A DNA stretch of 64,000 nucleotides, from the NCBI RefSeq assembly GCF_012328925.1, contig NZ_JAAXLS010000002.1, positions 186,001-250,000 of the forward strand. The letters run 5' to 3'. The DNA is from Amycolatopsis acididurans. GTDB taxonomy: Bacteria > Actinomycetota > Actinomycetes > Mycobacteriales > Pseudonocardiaceae. A program made the translations under genes and the position numbers. Below are positions 22,216-30,268 of the stretch, piece after piece (position 1 is the first letter of the stretch; every line of letters begins with the position of its first letter). The notes beneath the pieces were generated by a model. It did no database searches, had not been told where the DNA came from, and saw only the letters and a list, made by a program, of their open reading frames with translations.

Positions 22216-23168
22216 CCGCGTCGATCGTGTGGCAGCGGCGGCGCGCGGCCGCCGCCGGAGTGTGGCGCCAGTTCAGCGCGAACCGCGGCGGCCTGGCCGG
22301 TCTCGGGCTGCTGGCGCTGATCGTGGCGCTGGCCGTGCTGGCGCCCGTGCTCACCGACGAGGCCGCCCTCGACGTGACGAACGCGCCCGGGCGCCCGCTG
22401 CAGCCGCCGAGTGTGGAGTTCCCGCTCGGGACCGATGTGGACGGTCGGTCGGTGCTGCTGCTGACGTTGTGGGGCGCGCGGGTATCGCTGCTGGTCGGGT
22501 TCGCCGCGACGGCGTTGTCGGTGTTGATCGGCACCGTGGTGGGTCTCGCGGCGGGCCACTTCGGACGGTGGGTGGCCGCGATCCTGCTGCGGTTCACCGA
22601 CTTCTTCCTGGTGCTGCCCTCGCTCGTGCTCGCGATCGCGCTGTCCGCGGTCCTGCCGCAAGGCGTCGCGACGATCATACTCGCCATCGGCGTCACCGCG
22701 TGGCCCACGACGGCGCGGCTGGTGCGGGCGCAGACCCTGACGATCGAGAGCAGGCCCTACATCGAACGCGCGCGGGCGCTGGGCGCCGGGCACGCACATG
22801 TCGTCGGCAAGCACGTGCTGCCCGGTGTGCTGCCGCTCGTGCTGGCCAACACCACGCTCGTGGTCGGCAACTCGATCATCACCGAGTCGGTGCTGGCCTT
22901 CCTCGGCCTCGGCGATCCGAACACGGTGTCGTGGGGATCGATGCTGCAACGGGCCCTGGGGTCGGGCGCGGTCACCGGGGGAGCGTGGTGGTACCTGCTG
23001 CCGCCGGGGCTGGCGATCGTGGTGATCGTGCTGTGCTTCACCCTCGTCGGCCGCGCACTGGAAGCCGTGGTGAACCCGAGACTGGCCGGTGGCGCCGCAC
23101 CCCGTGGGCGCGACACGAAGGACCGATCGGGTGCGGGTGCCCCGCGAAAGACCGGGGAGCGGTCGTGA
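22212..23168 (+). CDS. ABC transporter permease (DppC-like)
   Basis: A 318-residue permease with an N-terminal OppC-type helix (GLAGLGLLALIVALAVLAPVL) and the binding-protein-dependent transport core. The EAA loop is seen as YIERARALGAGHAHVVGKHVLP. The ATG forms an ATGA overlap with the DppB-like stop; a longer upstream frame is shadow. About 40 polar residues follow the last helix. It pairs with the DppB-like protein to form the channel, and its stop overlaps the GTG of the ATPase gene. Confidence 0.93.
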   Translation: MTASIVWQRRRAAAAGVWRQFSANRGGLAGLGLLALIVALAVLAPVLTDEAALDVTNAPGRPLQPPSVEFPLGTDVDGRSVLLLTLWGARVSLLVGFAATALSVLIGTVVGLAAGHFGRWVAAILLRFTDFFLVLPSLVLAIALSAVLPQGVATIILAIGVTAWPTTARLVRAQTLTIESRPYIERARALGAGHAHVVGKHVLPGVLPLVLANTTLVVGNSIITESVLAFLGLGDPNTVSWGSMLQRALGSGAVTGGAWWYLLPPGLAIVVIVLCFTLVGRALEAVVNPRLAGGAAPRGRDTKDRSGAGAPRKTGERS

Positions 23169-24778
23169 AACCGTTGCTGGAACTGCGGAACCTCGGCGTC
23201 ACCTACCGCACCGGCGGCGGCGAACTGCAGGCCGTGCGGGGCGTGGACCTGGCCCTGGCGCCCGGCGAGACGCTGGGGCTGGCGGGAGAGTCGGGTTCGG
23301 GCAAATCCACGGTCGCGATGAGCGTCCTGCGGCTGCTGCCGAAATCGGCACGGGTTTCGGGCGAGGTCCTGCTCGACGGCGAGGACGTGGGCGCGATGCG
23401 GTGGGGCAGGCTGCGCGCGGTGCGCTGGGCCGAGGCGTCGGTCGTGTTCCAGGGCGCGATGCACGCGCTCAACCCGGTGCGCCGTATCGGCGCGCAGATC
23501 GCCGAACCGATCCGGCTGCACGCTGCCGAAGCGCTCAGCGAGGCCGACGTTCGCGAGCGCGTCGCCGAACTGCTGTCCCAGGTCGGCCTGCCGCCCTCGC
23601 GTGCCGGGGCCTATCCGCATGAGCTCTCCGGCGGGCAGAAGCAGCGCGTCATGATCGCGATGGCGCTCGCATGCCGCCCGCGGCTGATCATCGCCGACGA
23701 GCCGACCACCGCGCTCGACGTGATCGTGCAGGCACAGGTGCTGGATCTGCTGCGCAGGCTGGTGGCCGAGCGGGAACTGGGCCTGGTGATGATCAGCCAC
23801 GACCTGTCGGTTCTCGCCGCGACCTGCTCCCGCATCGCGATCATGTACCAAGGCGAGGTCGTCGAACAGGGCCCGGGCGCCGAGCTGATGGCCTCGCCGG
23901 AACACTTCCACACACGCGCACTGGCCGCCGCCTTCCCGACGGTCGGCGACCCGGTCTCCCGGTTCGCCCCGGCCACGAGCACGCCGCTGCCACCGGACCC
24001 CGGCCGCACCGGCTCCCGCGAAGGTGAGGTGCTGCTGTCGGCACGCGATCTGCGCGTCCGGTTCGGCGAGATCGAGGCCGTCGCCGGGGTCGATCTCGAT
24101 GTGCGCCGGGACGAGATCGTCGCGCTGGTCGGCCAGTCCGGGTCGGGCAAGACGACACTGGCCCGCACGCTGCTGGGTCTGCAGAGGCCGACGTCGGGTG
24201 AGGTCCGGTTCAAGGGTGCGCCGCTGGGTGATCTCAAGGCCTACCGGCGCCAGGTGCAGCTGGTGCTGCAGGACCCGGCCGGCGCGCTCAACCCGCGGCA
24301 CACGGTGTACGAGGCGGTCGCCGAGGGCCCGCGCATCCACCGGCTGCCCGGCGACGAACGCGAGATCGTCACGGCCGCGCTCGAAGCCGCCGAACTACGC
24401 CCCGCGGGGCACTTCTTCCCACGCCGGCCGCACGAACTCTCCGGTGGGCAGCGGCAGCGGGTCGTGATCGCCGGGGCGCTCGCGCTCCAGCCGAGCGTGC
24501 TGGTGGCCGATGAACCCGTCGCGTCCCTGGACGCCTCGGTGCGCGGCGAGATCCTCGGGCTGCTGCTGCGGCTACGCCGCGAACTCGGGCTCGCCGGGCT
24601 GGTGATCACCCACGATCTCGGCCTCGCCTGGAACATCGCCGACCGCGTCGCCGTGATGTACGGCGGCGAACTGGTCGAGGTGGGCGCGGTCGAGCAGGTC
24701 CTGCTCAACCCGCGCCACGACTACACCAAGGCCCTGCTCGACGCCCTGCCCGGCGGAATTCACTACAGCGCGGGCTGA
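23165..24778 (+). CDS. Dipeptide ABC transporter ATP-binding protein, fused double ATPase (DppD-DppF type)
   Basis: A 537-residue protein with two complete ABC domains in one chain. Domain 1 has Walker A GESGSGKST, signature LSGGQKQR and Walker B LIIADEPTTALD. Domain 2, from about residue 290, has GQSGSGKTT, LSGGQRQR and VLVADEPVASLD. Both carry H-loops (ISHDLS, ITHDLG). In many bacteria these are separate DppD and DppF subunits; the fusion is common in actinomycetes. The GTG overlaps the DppC-like stop. It powers uptake of dipeptides; given the nearby D-aminopeptidase, D-Ala-D-Ala or muropeptide-derived dipeptides are plausible cargo (inference). Confidence 0.94.
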   Translation: MKPLLELRNLGVTYRTGGGELQAVRGVDLALAPGETLGLAGESGSGKSTVAMSVLRLLPKSARVSGEVLLDGEDVGAMRWGRLRAVRWAEASVVFQGAMHALNPVRRIGAQIAEPIRLHAAEALSEADVRERVAELLSQVGLPPSRAGAYPHELSGGQKQRVMIAMALACRPRLIIADEPTTALDVIVQAQVLDLLRRLVAERELGLVMISHDLSVLAATCSRIAIMYQGEVVEQGPGAELMASPEHFHTRALAAAFPTVGDPVSRFAPATSTPLPPDPGRTGSREGEVLLSARDLRVRFGEIEAVAGVDLDVRRDEIVALVGQSGSGKTTLARTLLGLQRPTSGEVRFKGAPLGDLKAYRRQVQLVLQDPAGALNPRHTVYEAVAEGPRIHRLPGDEREIVTAALEAAELRPAGHFFPRRPHELSGGQRQRVVIAGALALQPSVLVADEPVASLDASVRGEILGLLLRLRRELGLAGLVITHDLGLAWNIADRVAVMYGGELVEVGAVEQVLLNPRHDYTKALLDALPGGIHYSAG

Positions 24779-24847
24779 CGGGATGTCAAGAAAATGAACC
24801 GCCGCCGCGAAACGGCTCAGGCGCGGTGTGTAATCTCGCAAAGCGAA

Positions 24848-26422
24848 ATGGCGACCACTACTGACCCCGCGCCCGAGGCCGTCACCGGACTCGGCGATGC
24901 CTCCGTGCCGCGCACGCGCGAGCCGTCCCGTTTTCCCTACCGCACCATTTCGATGGGAACGATCGGCAGCGTCCTGCTGCTGCTCGGCGCGCTCGGCGCC
25001 GGCGGCATCCTGATCCGTGACCCGGTGATCGGCACCGGCCCGCTGTCGTGGGTGCGCTACGGGCACGGGCAGATCCTGGCCAACGTGATCCTCTACACGG
25101 GGTTCGCGCTGGTCGTGTGGGCCTGGGTGCGGCTGGGCCGGTACATGCTGGCCGGGCGCGTCGGCACCCGGCCGATCCTGATCGCGGCGGCCTGCTGGAT
25201 GGGCCCGCTGCTGGTCGCGCCGCCGCTGTTCACCCGCGACGTCTTCTCCTATCTCGGTCAGGGCGCCCAGTTGCTGCACGGGCTCAACCCGTACGCGCAC
25301 GGCCCCGCCGAACTGGAGATCCTGCCCAACATCGTGCAGAACGTGCACCCGGTGTGGCAGACCACGCCCGCTCCGTACGGTCCGCTGTTCCTTCTGGTCG
25401 CCAAGGGCGTCGTCGCGCTGACCGGGGACAACGTGATCGCCGGTGTCATCGTGATGCGGCTGGTGCTGCTGCTCGGCCTCGGCGCGATGGTGTGGGCTTT
25501 GCCCAAGCTCGTGCGCAGGCTCGGCGGCAAGCTGCCGATCACCATGTGGCTCGCGGTGGCCAGCCCGATGACGGTGATCCACCTGATCGGCGGGCCGCAC
25601 AACGACGTCCTGATGCTGGGCTTCCTGACCTTGGGCGTGCTGGCGGTGCTGGAACGCAAGCACGCGGTGGGCATCGCGCTGGTCACCATCGGCATGCTGA
25701 TCAAGCCCACCGCCGCGGTCGCGCTGCCGTTCCTGGTGTGGGTGTGGGCCAACCACCTGCCGGGGGAGAACCGCGTCCGGAACTTCCTGCGCGCCGGCGC
25801 GCTGTCGGTGGGCATCTTCGCCGTCGTGTTCGTGCTGGGCACGTGGGTCTCGCTCGGGTCGTTCAACCTCGGCTGGGTCACCGGCCTGCAGGCACCGACC
25901 CTGGTCACGAACTGGCTGAACTTCCCGACCGGCATCGGTCAGGCCGTGCACACGCTGGTGAACCTGGTGATCACCGTGCCGGAGTCGCCGTTCGTCACGG
26001 TCGCCCGGCTGCTCGCGTGGGGTGCGCTGGCGGTGTTCCTCGCGCGGCAGTGGTGGAAGTCCCGGTTCGGCGGGAACGAGGCGGTCTTCCGGATGGCGAT
26101 GGCGCTGCTGGCCACCGCGATCCTCGCGCCGCCGACCCTGCCGTGGTACCTGACCTGGGGCTTCGTGGTCGCCTCGGCGTTCCCGTGGCGCAGGCGGCAT
26201 CTCGCCGTGGTGGTCGGGGTCGCGGTGTTCCTGGTGATGGCGTACTACCCGACGGGCGAGCAGGCGCTCTACGACTGGTGGTTCGTCGTGATCAGCATCG
26301 CCATCGGCGTGTACGCGGCGGCCTCGCTGCTGCGGCCGGACCCGCTCGGCCTGATCGGCGCGTGGCGGCGGCAGCGTCCTCCCGCCCCGGTGGAAGAGGG
26401 CGGTCAGATCCCGGCGGCGTGA
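24848..26422 (+). CDS. MptB-like polyprenol-phosphomannose-dependent alpha-1,6-mannosyltransferase
   Basis: A polytopic GT-C glycosyltransferase of about 524 residues with roughly 13 helices. The first extracytoplasmic loop has PPLFTRDVFSYLGQG, whose Arg-Asp is the acidic motif of MptA/MptB-type enzymes, and LNPYAHGPAEL and TPAPYGPLFL are family blocks. These enzymes elongate the mannan backbone of lipomannan using polyprenyl-phosphomannose outside the membrane. ATG 24848 is preferred; an ATG at 24794 is in frame but the extra 18 residues look non-coding. It starts 70 bp after the ABC operon and may have its own promoter. The actual glycan is not provable here. Confidence 0.82.
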   Translation: MATTTDPAPEAVTGLGDASVPRTREPSRFPYRTISMGTIGSVLLLLGALGAGGILIRDPVIGTGPLSWVRYGHGQILANVILYTGFALVVWAWVRLGRYMLAGRVGTRPILIAAACWMGPLLVAPPLFTRDVFSYLGQGAQLLHGLNPYAHGPAELEILPNIVQNVHPVWQTTPAPYGPLFLLVAKGVVALTGDNVIAGVIVMRLVLLLGLGAMVWALPKLVRRLGGKLPITMWLAVASPMTVIHLIGGPHNDVLMLGFLTLGVLAVLERKHAVGIALVTIGMLIKPTAAVALPFLVWVWANHLPGENRVRNFLRAGALSVGIFAVVFVLGTWVSLGSFNLGWVTGLQAPTLVTNWLNFPTGIGQAVHTLVNLVITVPESPFVTVARLLAWGALAVFLARQWWKSRFGGNEAVFRMAMALLATAILAPPTLPWYLTWGFVVASAFPWRRRHLAVVVGVAVFLVMAYYPTGEQALYDWWFVVISIAIGVYAAASLLRPDPLGLIGAWRRQRPPAPVEEGGQIPAA

Positions 26423-26441
26423 GCGTCCGCTGACGCGTCGG

Positions 26442-27113
26442 TCAGACCGACGCGGTGATGCCGGTCAGGACGAAGTCGAGCCCGGCGAGGAACTGTTCGC
26501 GGTCGTCGTGTTCGCGCAGCTGGCCTGCGATGGCGTGCAGGAACGGGTAGTCGTCGGGGCCGAGCTTCTCCCACGCCTTCGACGCGTTGTCGAGGAACTC
26601 CGCCCGGTCCACGCCGGCTCCGGCGCCACGGGCGTTGGCGGCGTTCTGGCCCGCGGCGCCGAGGATGTAGTGCACCAGCGCCGAGGTCGCGGTGAACCAG
26701 GCGGCCTCGGGGACCCCGAGCGCGCGCACCCGCCGGCCGATGCTTTCGAAGATCCGCGGCGTGACCGTGCCCCACGGGTTGCGGGAGAACTGCAGGGCGA
26801 GCTGGGTGCCGAGCCAGGGATGCTCGTCGATCGCGTCGAACAGGCCGAACGCGACGGCGCGGATCTCCTCTCGTGGCGACTGCCCGCCGGGTTCGGTGGC
26901 CAGTGCGGCCGCGACGGCGCCGTCGGTGGCGGCGTCGAGCAGCTCGTCCTTGTTCGCCACATGCCAGTAAATCGCCCCGGCGCCGGTGGCGAGGCGCTCG
27001 GTGAGTGCCTTGAAGGTCAGCCCGCCCTCGCCGGCCGTGTCGAGAAGTTCGACGGCGGCCCCGACGATGCGTTCCCGGGTGAGCGCGTCCGTGCGCCGCG
27101 TCCGCGTTGCCAT
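26442..27113 (-). CDS. TetR family transcriptional regulator
   Basis: A 223-residue repressor. The N-terminal helix-turn-helix is ALTRERIVGAAVELLDTAGEGGLTFKALTERLATGAGAIYWHVANKDEL, the TetR_N pattern; the C-terminal helical domain resembles the tetracycline-repressor type (TetR_C). The ATG at 27113 gives MATRTRR; the frame upstream enters the operators. It is divergent from a Tet(X)-like flavin monooxygenase, and the 79-bp gap has two matching 15-bp palindromes. This is the expected arrangement of a drug-inducible repressor and its target, and of autoregulation (inference). Confidence 0.92.
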   Translation of the reverse strand: MATRTRRTDALTRERIVGAAVELLDTAGEGGLTFKALTERLATGAGAIYWHVANKDELLDAATDGAVAAALATEPGGQSPREEIRAVAFGLFDAIDEHPWLGTQLALQFSRNPWGTVTPRIFESIGRRVRALGVPEAAWFTATSALVHYILGAAGQNAANARGAGAGVDRAEFLDNASKAWEKLGPDDYPFLHAIAGQLREHDDREQFLAGLDFVLTGITASV

Positions 27114-27122
27114 GCCTCCATC

Positions 27123-27171
27123 TTGACACAACTGGAATTCCATTCCAAACTAGCTATGGAACGACATTCCA
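27123..27171. promoter_or_regulatory. Twin TetR operators over a divergent promoter
   Basis: Two 15-bp palindromes fit TGGAAY-N3-ATTCCA: TGGAATTCCATTCCA at 27133-27147 and TGGAACGACATTCCA at 27157-27171. Their centres are 24 bp apart. A consensus -35, TTGACA, lies just upstream at 27123-27128 facing the monooxygenase gene, so a bound repressor would cover the promoter. This spacing of two operators is like tetO1/tetO2 in classical tetracycline systems. Confidence 0.75.
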
Positions 27172-27192
27172 GAGTGTTTTGGAGGGGGCATC

Positions 27193-28314
27193 ATGCACGT
27201 CACGATCATCGGCGCCGGACTCGGCGGCCTCACGCTCGCCCGTGTCCTGCACGTGCACGGGATCCCGGCCACGGTCTATGAGGCGGAGGACTCGCCGGCG
27301 GCGCGCACACAGGGCGGGCTGCTCGACATCCACGACCACAACGGCAGGATCGCGCTGGACGTGGCGGGCCTGACGGAGGAGTTCCGCGGCTTGATCCTGG
27401 AAGGCCGTGAGGCGACACGTGTCCTCGACCGGGACGGGACCGTCCTGTTCGATCAAGCCGACGACGGCACGGGCAACCGCCCCGAGGTCCAGCGCGGCGA
27501 GTTGCGCCGGATCCTGCTCGAATCGCTCCCGACTGGGACCGTCTGCTGGGGACGCAAGGTCCGCGGCGTCCGCGTACTCGGCGAGGGGCGTCACGAGGTG
27601 ACCTTCGCCGACGGCAGCACCGTCGTGACGAGCCTGCTGGTCGGCGCGGACGGTGCCTGGTCACGCGTCCGGCCGCTCGTTTCCAGCGCGGTGCCCGAGT
27701 ACATCGGCACCTCGTTCGTCGAGACCTACCTGTTCGATGCCCGGACGCGGCACCCTGCGGCCGCGAAAGTGGTCGGCGACGGGGCCATGCTCGCGCTCGC
27801 ACCGGGCAAGGGCATCCAGGCGCACCGGGAGAGCGGCGGGAACCTGCACACCTACGTCACGCTGTCCAAGCCACAGGAGTGGTTCGCGGAGATCGATTTC
27901 ACCGATTCCGCCGCGGCAGCAGCCAGGATCGCCGAGGAGTTCGACGGCTGGGCTCCGGAGTTGACGGCATTGATCACCGACGGCGAAACCGCGCCGGTCC
28001 TGCGTCCGCTCAATACGCTGCCGATCGGGCACCGCTGGGCCCGCGTGCCGGGCGTGACCCTGCTCGGCGACGCGGCGCACCTCTCGCCGCCGAACGGGGA
28101 AGGCGCGAACCTGGCCATGTTCGACGGCGCGGAACTCGGCAAGGCGCTCGCCGCGCGGCCCGGGGACGTCGAGGCCGCGCTCGCCGCGTACGAGCGGGAA
28201 CTGTTCGTACGAAACGCCGATGAGGCCGCCGAAGCCGCCCGGGACTTCGACATCTGCTTCGGGGCGGACGTTCCGCACAGCCTGGTCCGGCTGTTCACGG
28301 GACAGCCTCAGTAA
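27193..28314 (+). CDS. Tet(X)-like FAD-dependent monooxygenase
   Basis: A 373-residue flavoprotein. The dinucleotide motif GAGLGGLTLARVL is at residues 7-19; the GGLLDIHDHNG block at about residue 41 matches the GGTLDLHKGSG region of Tet(X), and NRPEVQRGELRRILLESL matches its NRNDLRAILLNSL. The FAD ribityl motif VTLLGDAAHLSPPNGEGAN closes the fold. Tet(X) enzymes hydroxylate and inactivate tetracyclines; actinomycetes also use relatives on other polyketides. A GGAGGGGG ribosome site precedes the ATG closely. Divergent from a TetR gene with shared operators. The last seven bases overlap the convergent methyltransferase gene. Confidence 0.85.
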   Translation: MHVTIIGAGLGGLTLARVLHVHGIPATVYEAEDSPAARTQGGLLDIHDHNGRIALDVAGLTEEFRGLILEGREATRVLDRDGTVLFDQADDGTGNRPEVQRGELRRILLESLPTGTVCWGRKVRGVRVLGEGRHEVTFADGSTVVTSLLVGADGAWSRVRPLVSSAVPEYIGTSFVETYLFDARTRHPAAAKVVGDGAMLALAPGKGIQAHRESGGNLHTYVTLSKPQEWFAEIDFTDSAAAAARIAEEFDGWAPELTALITDGETAPVLRPLNTLPIGHRWARVPGVTLLGDAAHLSPPNGEGANLAMFDGAELGKALAARPGDVEAALAAYERELFVRNADEAAEAARDFDICFGADVPHSLVRLFTGQPQ

Positions 28315-29018
28315 GGCTTGCGCGCCAGGAACACGAACTCCTTGCCCGGCCGGTCGGAGGCATCTCGGACGTCTTCGAGGGAGTAGCCGTGTTCGGTGAT
28401 GGCGGCTTCGATCTCCTCGCGGTCCCGGAATCGCAAGGTCGAGTCGGAGGTCAGCACCTCGCCGTCTTCGAACACGTGGGTCCAGCGGAAGCTCACCAAA
28501 GGCAGACGCACATCGAGCAGCTCGACCCAGACCTCGACCCCATGGACGACACGGTAGGAAGCGTTGCGATTCCACTCTTCCCAGGCGCGGCGCCTCGGGT
28601 CGCGGGTCTCGAACGCCAGCAGCCCGCCGGGCCGCAGGGCGCCGTGAATGCCGCGAAGCGTCGCGTGCCACTCATCGGGTTCGACGATCGCCTGCGCGAC
28701 GTTGGCGGTCATCGTGGCCAGGTCCGCCCGCATCGGCGGCAGCGCGGTGGCGTCGCCGTGAATCCAGCGCACGCGCTCCGCGCCGCGTTTGCCGCGCGCG
28801 ACCTCCAGCGACGCGAGCGCCGGTTCGGCACCCGTCACGGCGAACCCGCGTGCGGCGAGCCGTAGCGCGAACGCGCCCGTCCCGCAGCCGATGTCCAGTA
28901 CGTGCCGAGCCCCGATCTCCGTCGCGAGCGTGAGGTAGGCGTCCAGGTCCTCGCGGTCACCTTCGAGCAGGTCGTATAGCGCGGCGAGCCGGGGATGCCC
29001 GAAGGCGTCGTCGGCCAC
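28308..29018 (-). CDS. Class I SAM-dependent methyltransferase
   Basis: A 236-residue cytosolic methyltransferase. Motif I VLDIGCGTGAFALRLA lies at residues 40-55, the acidic second-strand end is TGAEP, and the motif II/III region has IHGDATALPP and LRPGGLLAFETRDP. This is the Methyltransf_25/11 type acting on small molecules; the substrate is unknown. The GTG start comes three bases after the PPOX-type gene stop, so it ends a four-gene minus-strand chain. It is convergent with the Tet(X)-like gene. Confidence 0.9.
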   Translation of the reverse strand: MADDAFGHPRLAALYDLLEGDREDLDAYLTLATEIGARHVLDIGCGTGAFALRLAARGFAVTGAEPALASLEVARGKRGAERVRWIHGDATALPPMRADLATMTANVAQAIVEPDEWHATLRGIHGALRPGGLLAFETRDPRRRAWEEWNRNASYRVVHGVEVWVELLDVRLPLVSFRWTHVFEDGEVLTSDSTLRFRDREEIEAAITEHGYSLEDVRDASDRPGKEFVFLARKPY

Positions 29019-29021
29019 GGC

Positions 29022-29423
29022 TCAGCTCGCCGACCAGTGCCGCCACGTGTGAACGCGCGTCCGCACGACCGGGCCCTCCGGTGGCCGCTGCCGGTACTGC
29101 GCGTACTTCTCGCACAGGCTCGCCACCGCGTCGTCGGAGCTGCTGTGGATCGCGGCGTGGCCGTCCGCGCGGACCCACCACAGCCGGGTCCAGTCCTCGT
29201 CGTAGGCGTCGACGAGGAACGTGACCGCCGGGTTGGCGGCGATGTTGCGCAGCCGCTTCAGGTCGGTGCTGCGCTTGGGTTTGTGATCCACCGCGAACAC
29301 GATCTCGTCGCCGGTGACCGCGAACGTGACCGGCACCAGATGCGGCACACCGCCGGCATCCGCCGTCGCGAGCCGGGCTATCCGTGCTGCCGCGAACCGG
29401 TCTCGTGCCTGGGGATCCCGCAT
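29022..29423 (-). CDS. PPOX-class F420-dependent oxidoreductase (Rv0121-type)
   Basis: A 133-residue split-barrel flavin/F420-binding protein. FAAARIARLATADAGGVPHLVPVTFA is the family N-terminal strand-helix unit. FAVDHKPKRSTDLKRLRNI carries the Lys/Arg residues that contact the cofactor phosphate, and RLWWVRADGHA follows. The pattern fits the actinobacterial subfamily typified by Rv0121c. Such proteins reduce small molecules with F420H2. The start lies 46 bp inside the 3' end of the LD-carboxypeptidase gene, but the conserved N-terminus supports it, so the overlap appears real. Confidence 0.85.
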   Translation of the reverse strand: MRDPQARDRFAAARIARLATADAGGVPHLVPVTFAVTGDEIVFAVDHKPKRSTDLKRLRNIAANPAVTFLVDAYDEDWTRLWWVRADGHAAIHSSSDDAVASLCEKYAQYRQRPPEGPVVRTRVHTWRHWSAS

Positions 29424-30268
29424 ACCCGCACGTTAAGGCTTGCCGCGTCGATTGTCGCCCCGACACCGAGCGGAATCGTCGCCGCGCCGGGCCGATGCCC
29501 GAACTGCACGCCCCACAGCACCGGCACCCCCAGCGGCGCGAGCCGCTCGACCAGCACCGGCCGTACGTCGCCACAGTCGGTCCAGGATCCGAGCACAACA
29601 CCGGTCACACCGTCGAACCAGCCGGAGCGCAACAACTGGGTGAGCATCCGGTCGATGCGGTAAGGCGCCTCGCCGATGTCTTCGAGCAGCGCGATGCCGC
29701 CGTCCGGACGCCGGTGCTCGGCCGCTCCGACGCCGGCCGTGAGCAGGCTCAGGTTCCCGCCGACCGTCGTCCCGCTCGCCGTCCCCGGGACCAGTGCCTC
29801 AGTCGCCGTCAGTGTCACGTCCGCGCCGAAGAGCACCTGCCGCATCCGCACCGCCGCGTCGTCGTCCCAGAAGGTGCCTGCGGGCATGGGGGAGAACAAC
29901 GTCGGCAGCCCGAGATGCGTGGCGATGGCCTCGTGCAACGCGGTCACGTCGCTGGAGCCGGTGAAGATCTTCGGCCCGGCCTGCCGCAGCGCGGACCAGT
30001 CCACGAGGTCGAGCATCCGCTGCGTGCCATACCCGCCCCGGGCGGAGATGACCGCCGAGATCGCGGGATCGAGCCACGCCGCCGCGAAGTCCTCGGCACG
30101 CCGGGCGTCGGTGTCCGCCAGATACGGTATGTCCGGGTGACGTGTTCCGGTGAACCGCTTCACCGTCAGTCCCCAGGCTTCGAGCGCGGCGACGGCCCCG
30201 TCGATCCGCTCCGCCGCGACCGGCCCGGCCGGCGTGATGAGTGCGACGGTGTCTCCCGGACCCGTCAC
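29378..30268 (-). CDS. LD-carboxypeptidase (S66, muramoyltetrapeptide carboxypeptidase type)
   Basis: A 296-residue serine peptidase of family S66, which removes the terminal D-Ala from tetrapeptides in peptidoglycan recycling. The nucleophile Ser lies in the FTGSSDVTALH elbow, the catalytic Glu in LLEDIGEAPYRIDRML and the His in FGHRPGAATIPLG. The N-terminal ALITPAGPVAAERI is the family start. The GTG overlaps the S9 peptidase stop (GTGA). No signal peptide is visible, so it acts in the cytosol. A long in-frame extension upstream is shadow of the S9 gene. Confidence 0.9.
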   Translation of the reverse strand: MTGPGDTVALITPAGPVAAERIDGAVAALEAWGLTVKRFTGTRHPDIPYLADTDARRAEDFAAAWLDPAISAVISARGGYGTQRMLDLVDWSALRQAGPKIFTGSSDVTALHEAIATHLGLPTLFSPMPAGTFWDDDAAVRMRQVLFGADVTLTATEALVPGTASGTTVGGNLSLLTAGVGAAEHRRPDGGIALLEDIGEAPYRIDRMLTQLLRSGWFDGVTGVVLGSWTDCGDVRPVLVERLAPLGVPVLWGVQFGHRPGAATIPLGVGATIDAASLNVRVCGIPRHETGSRQHG

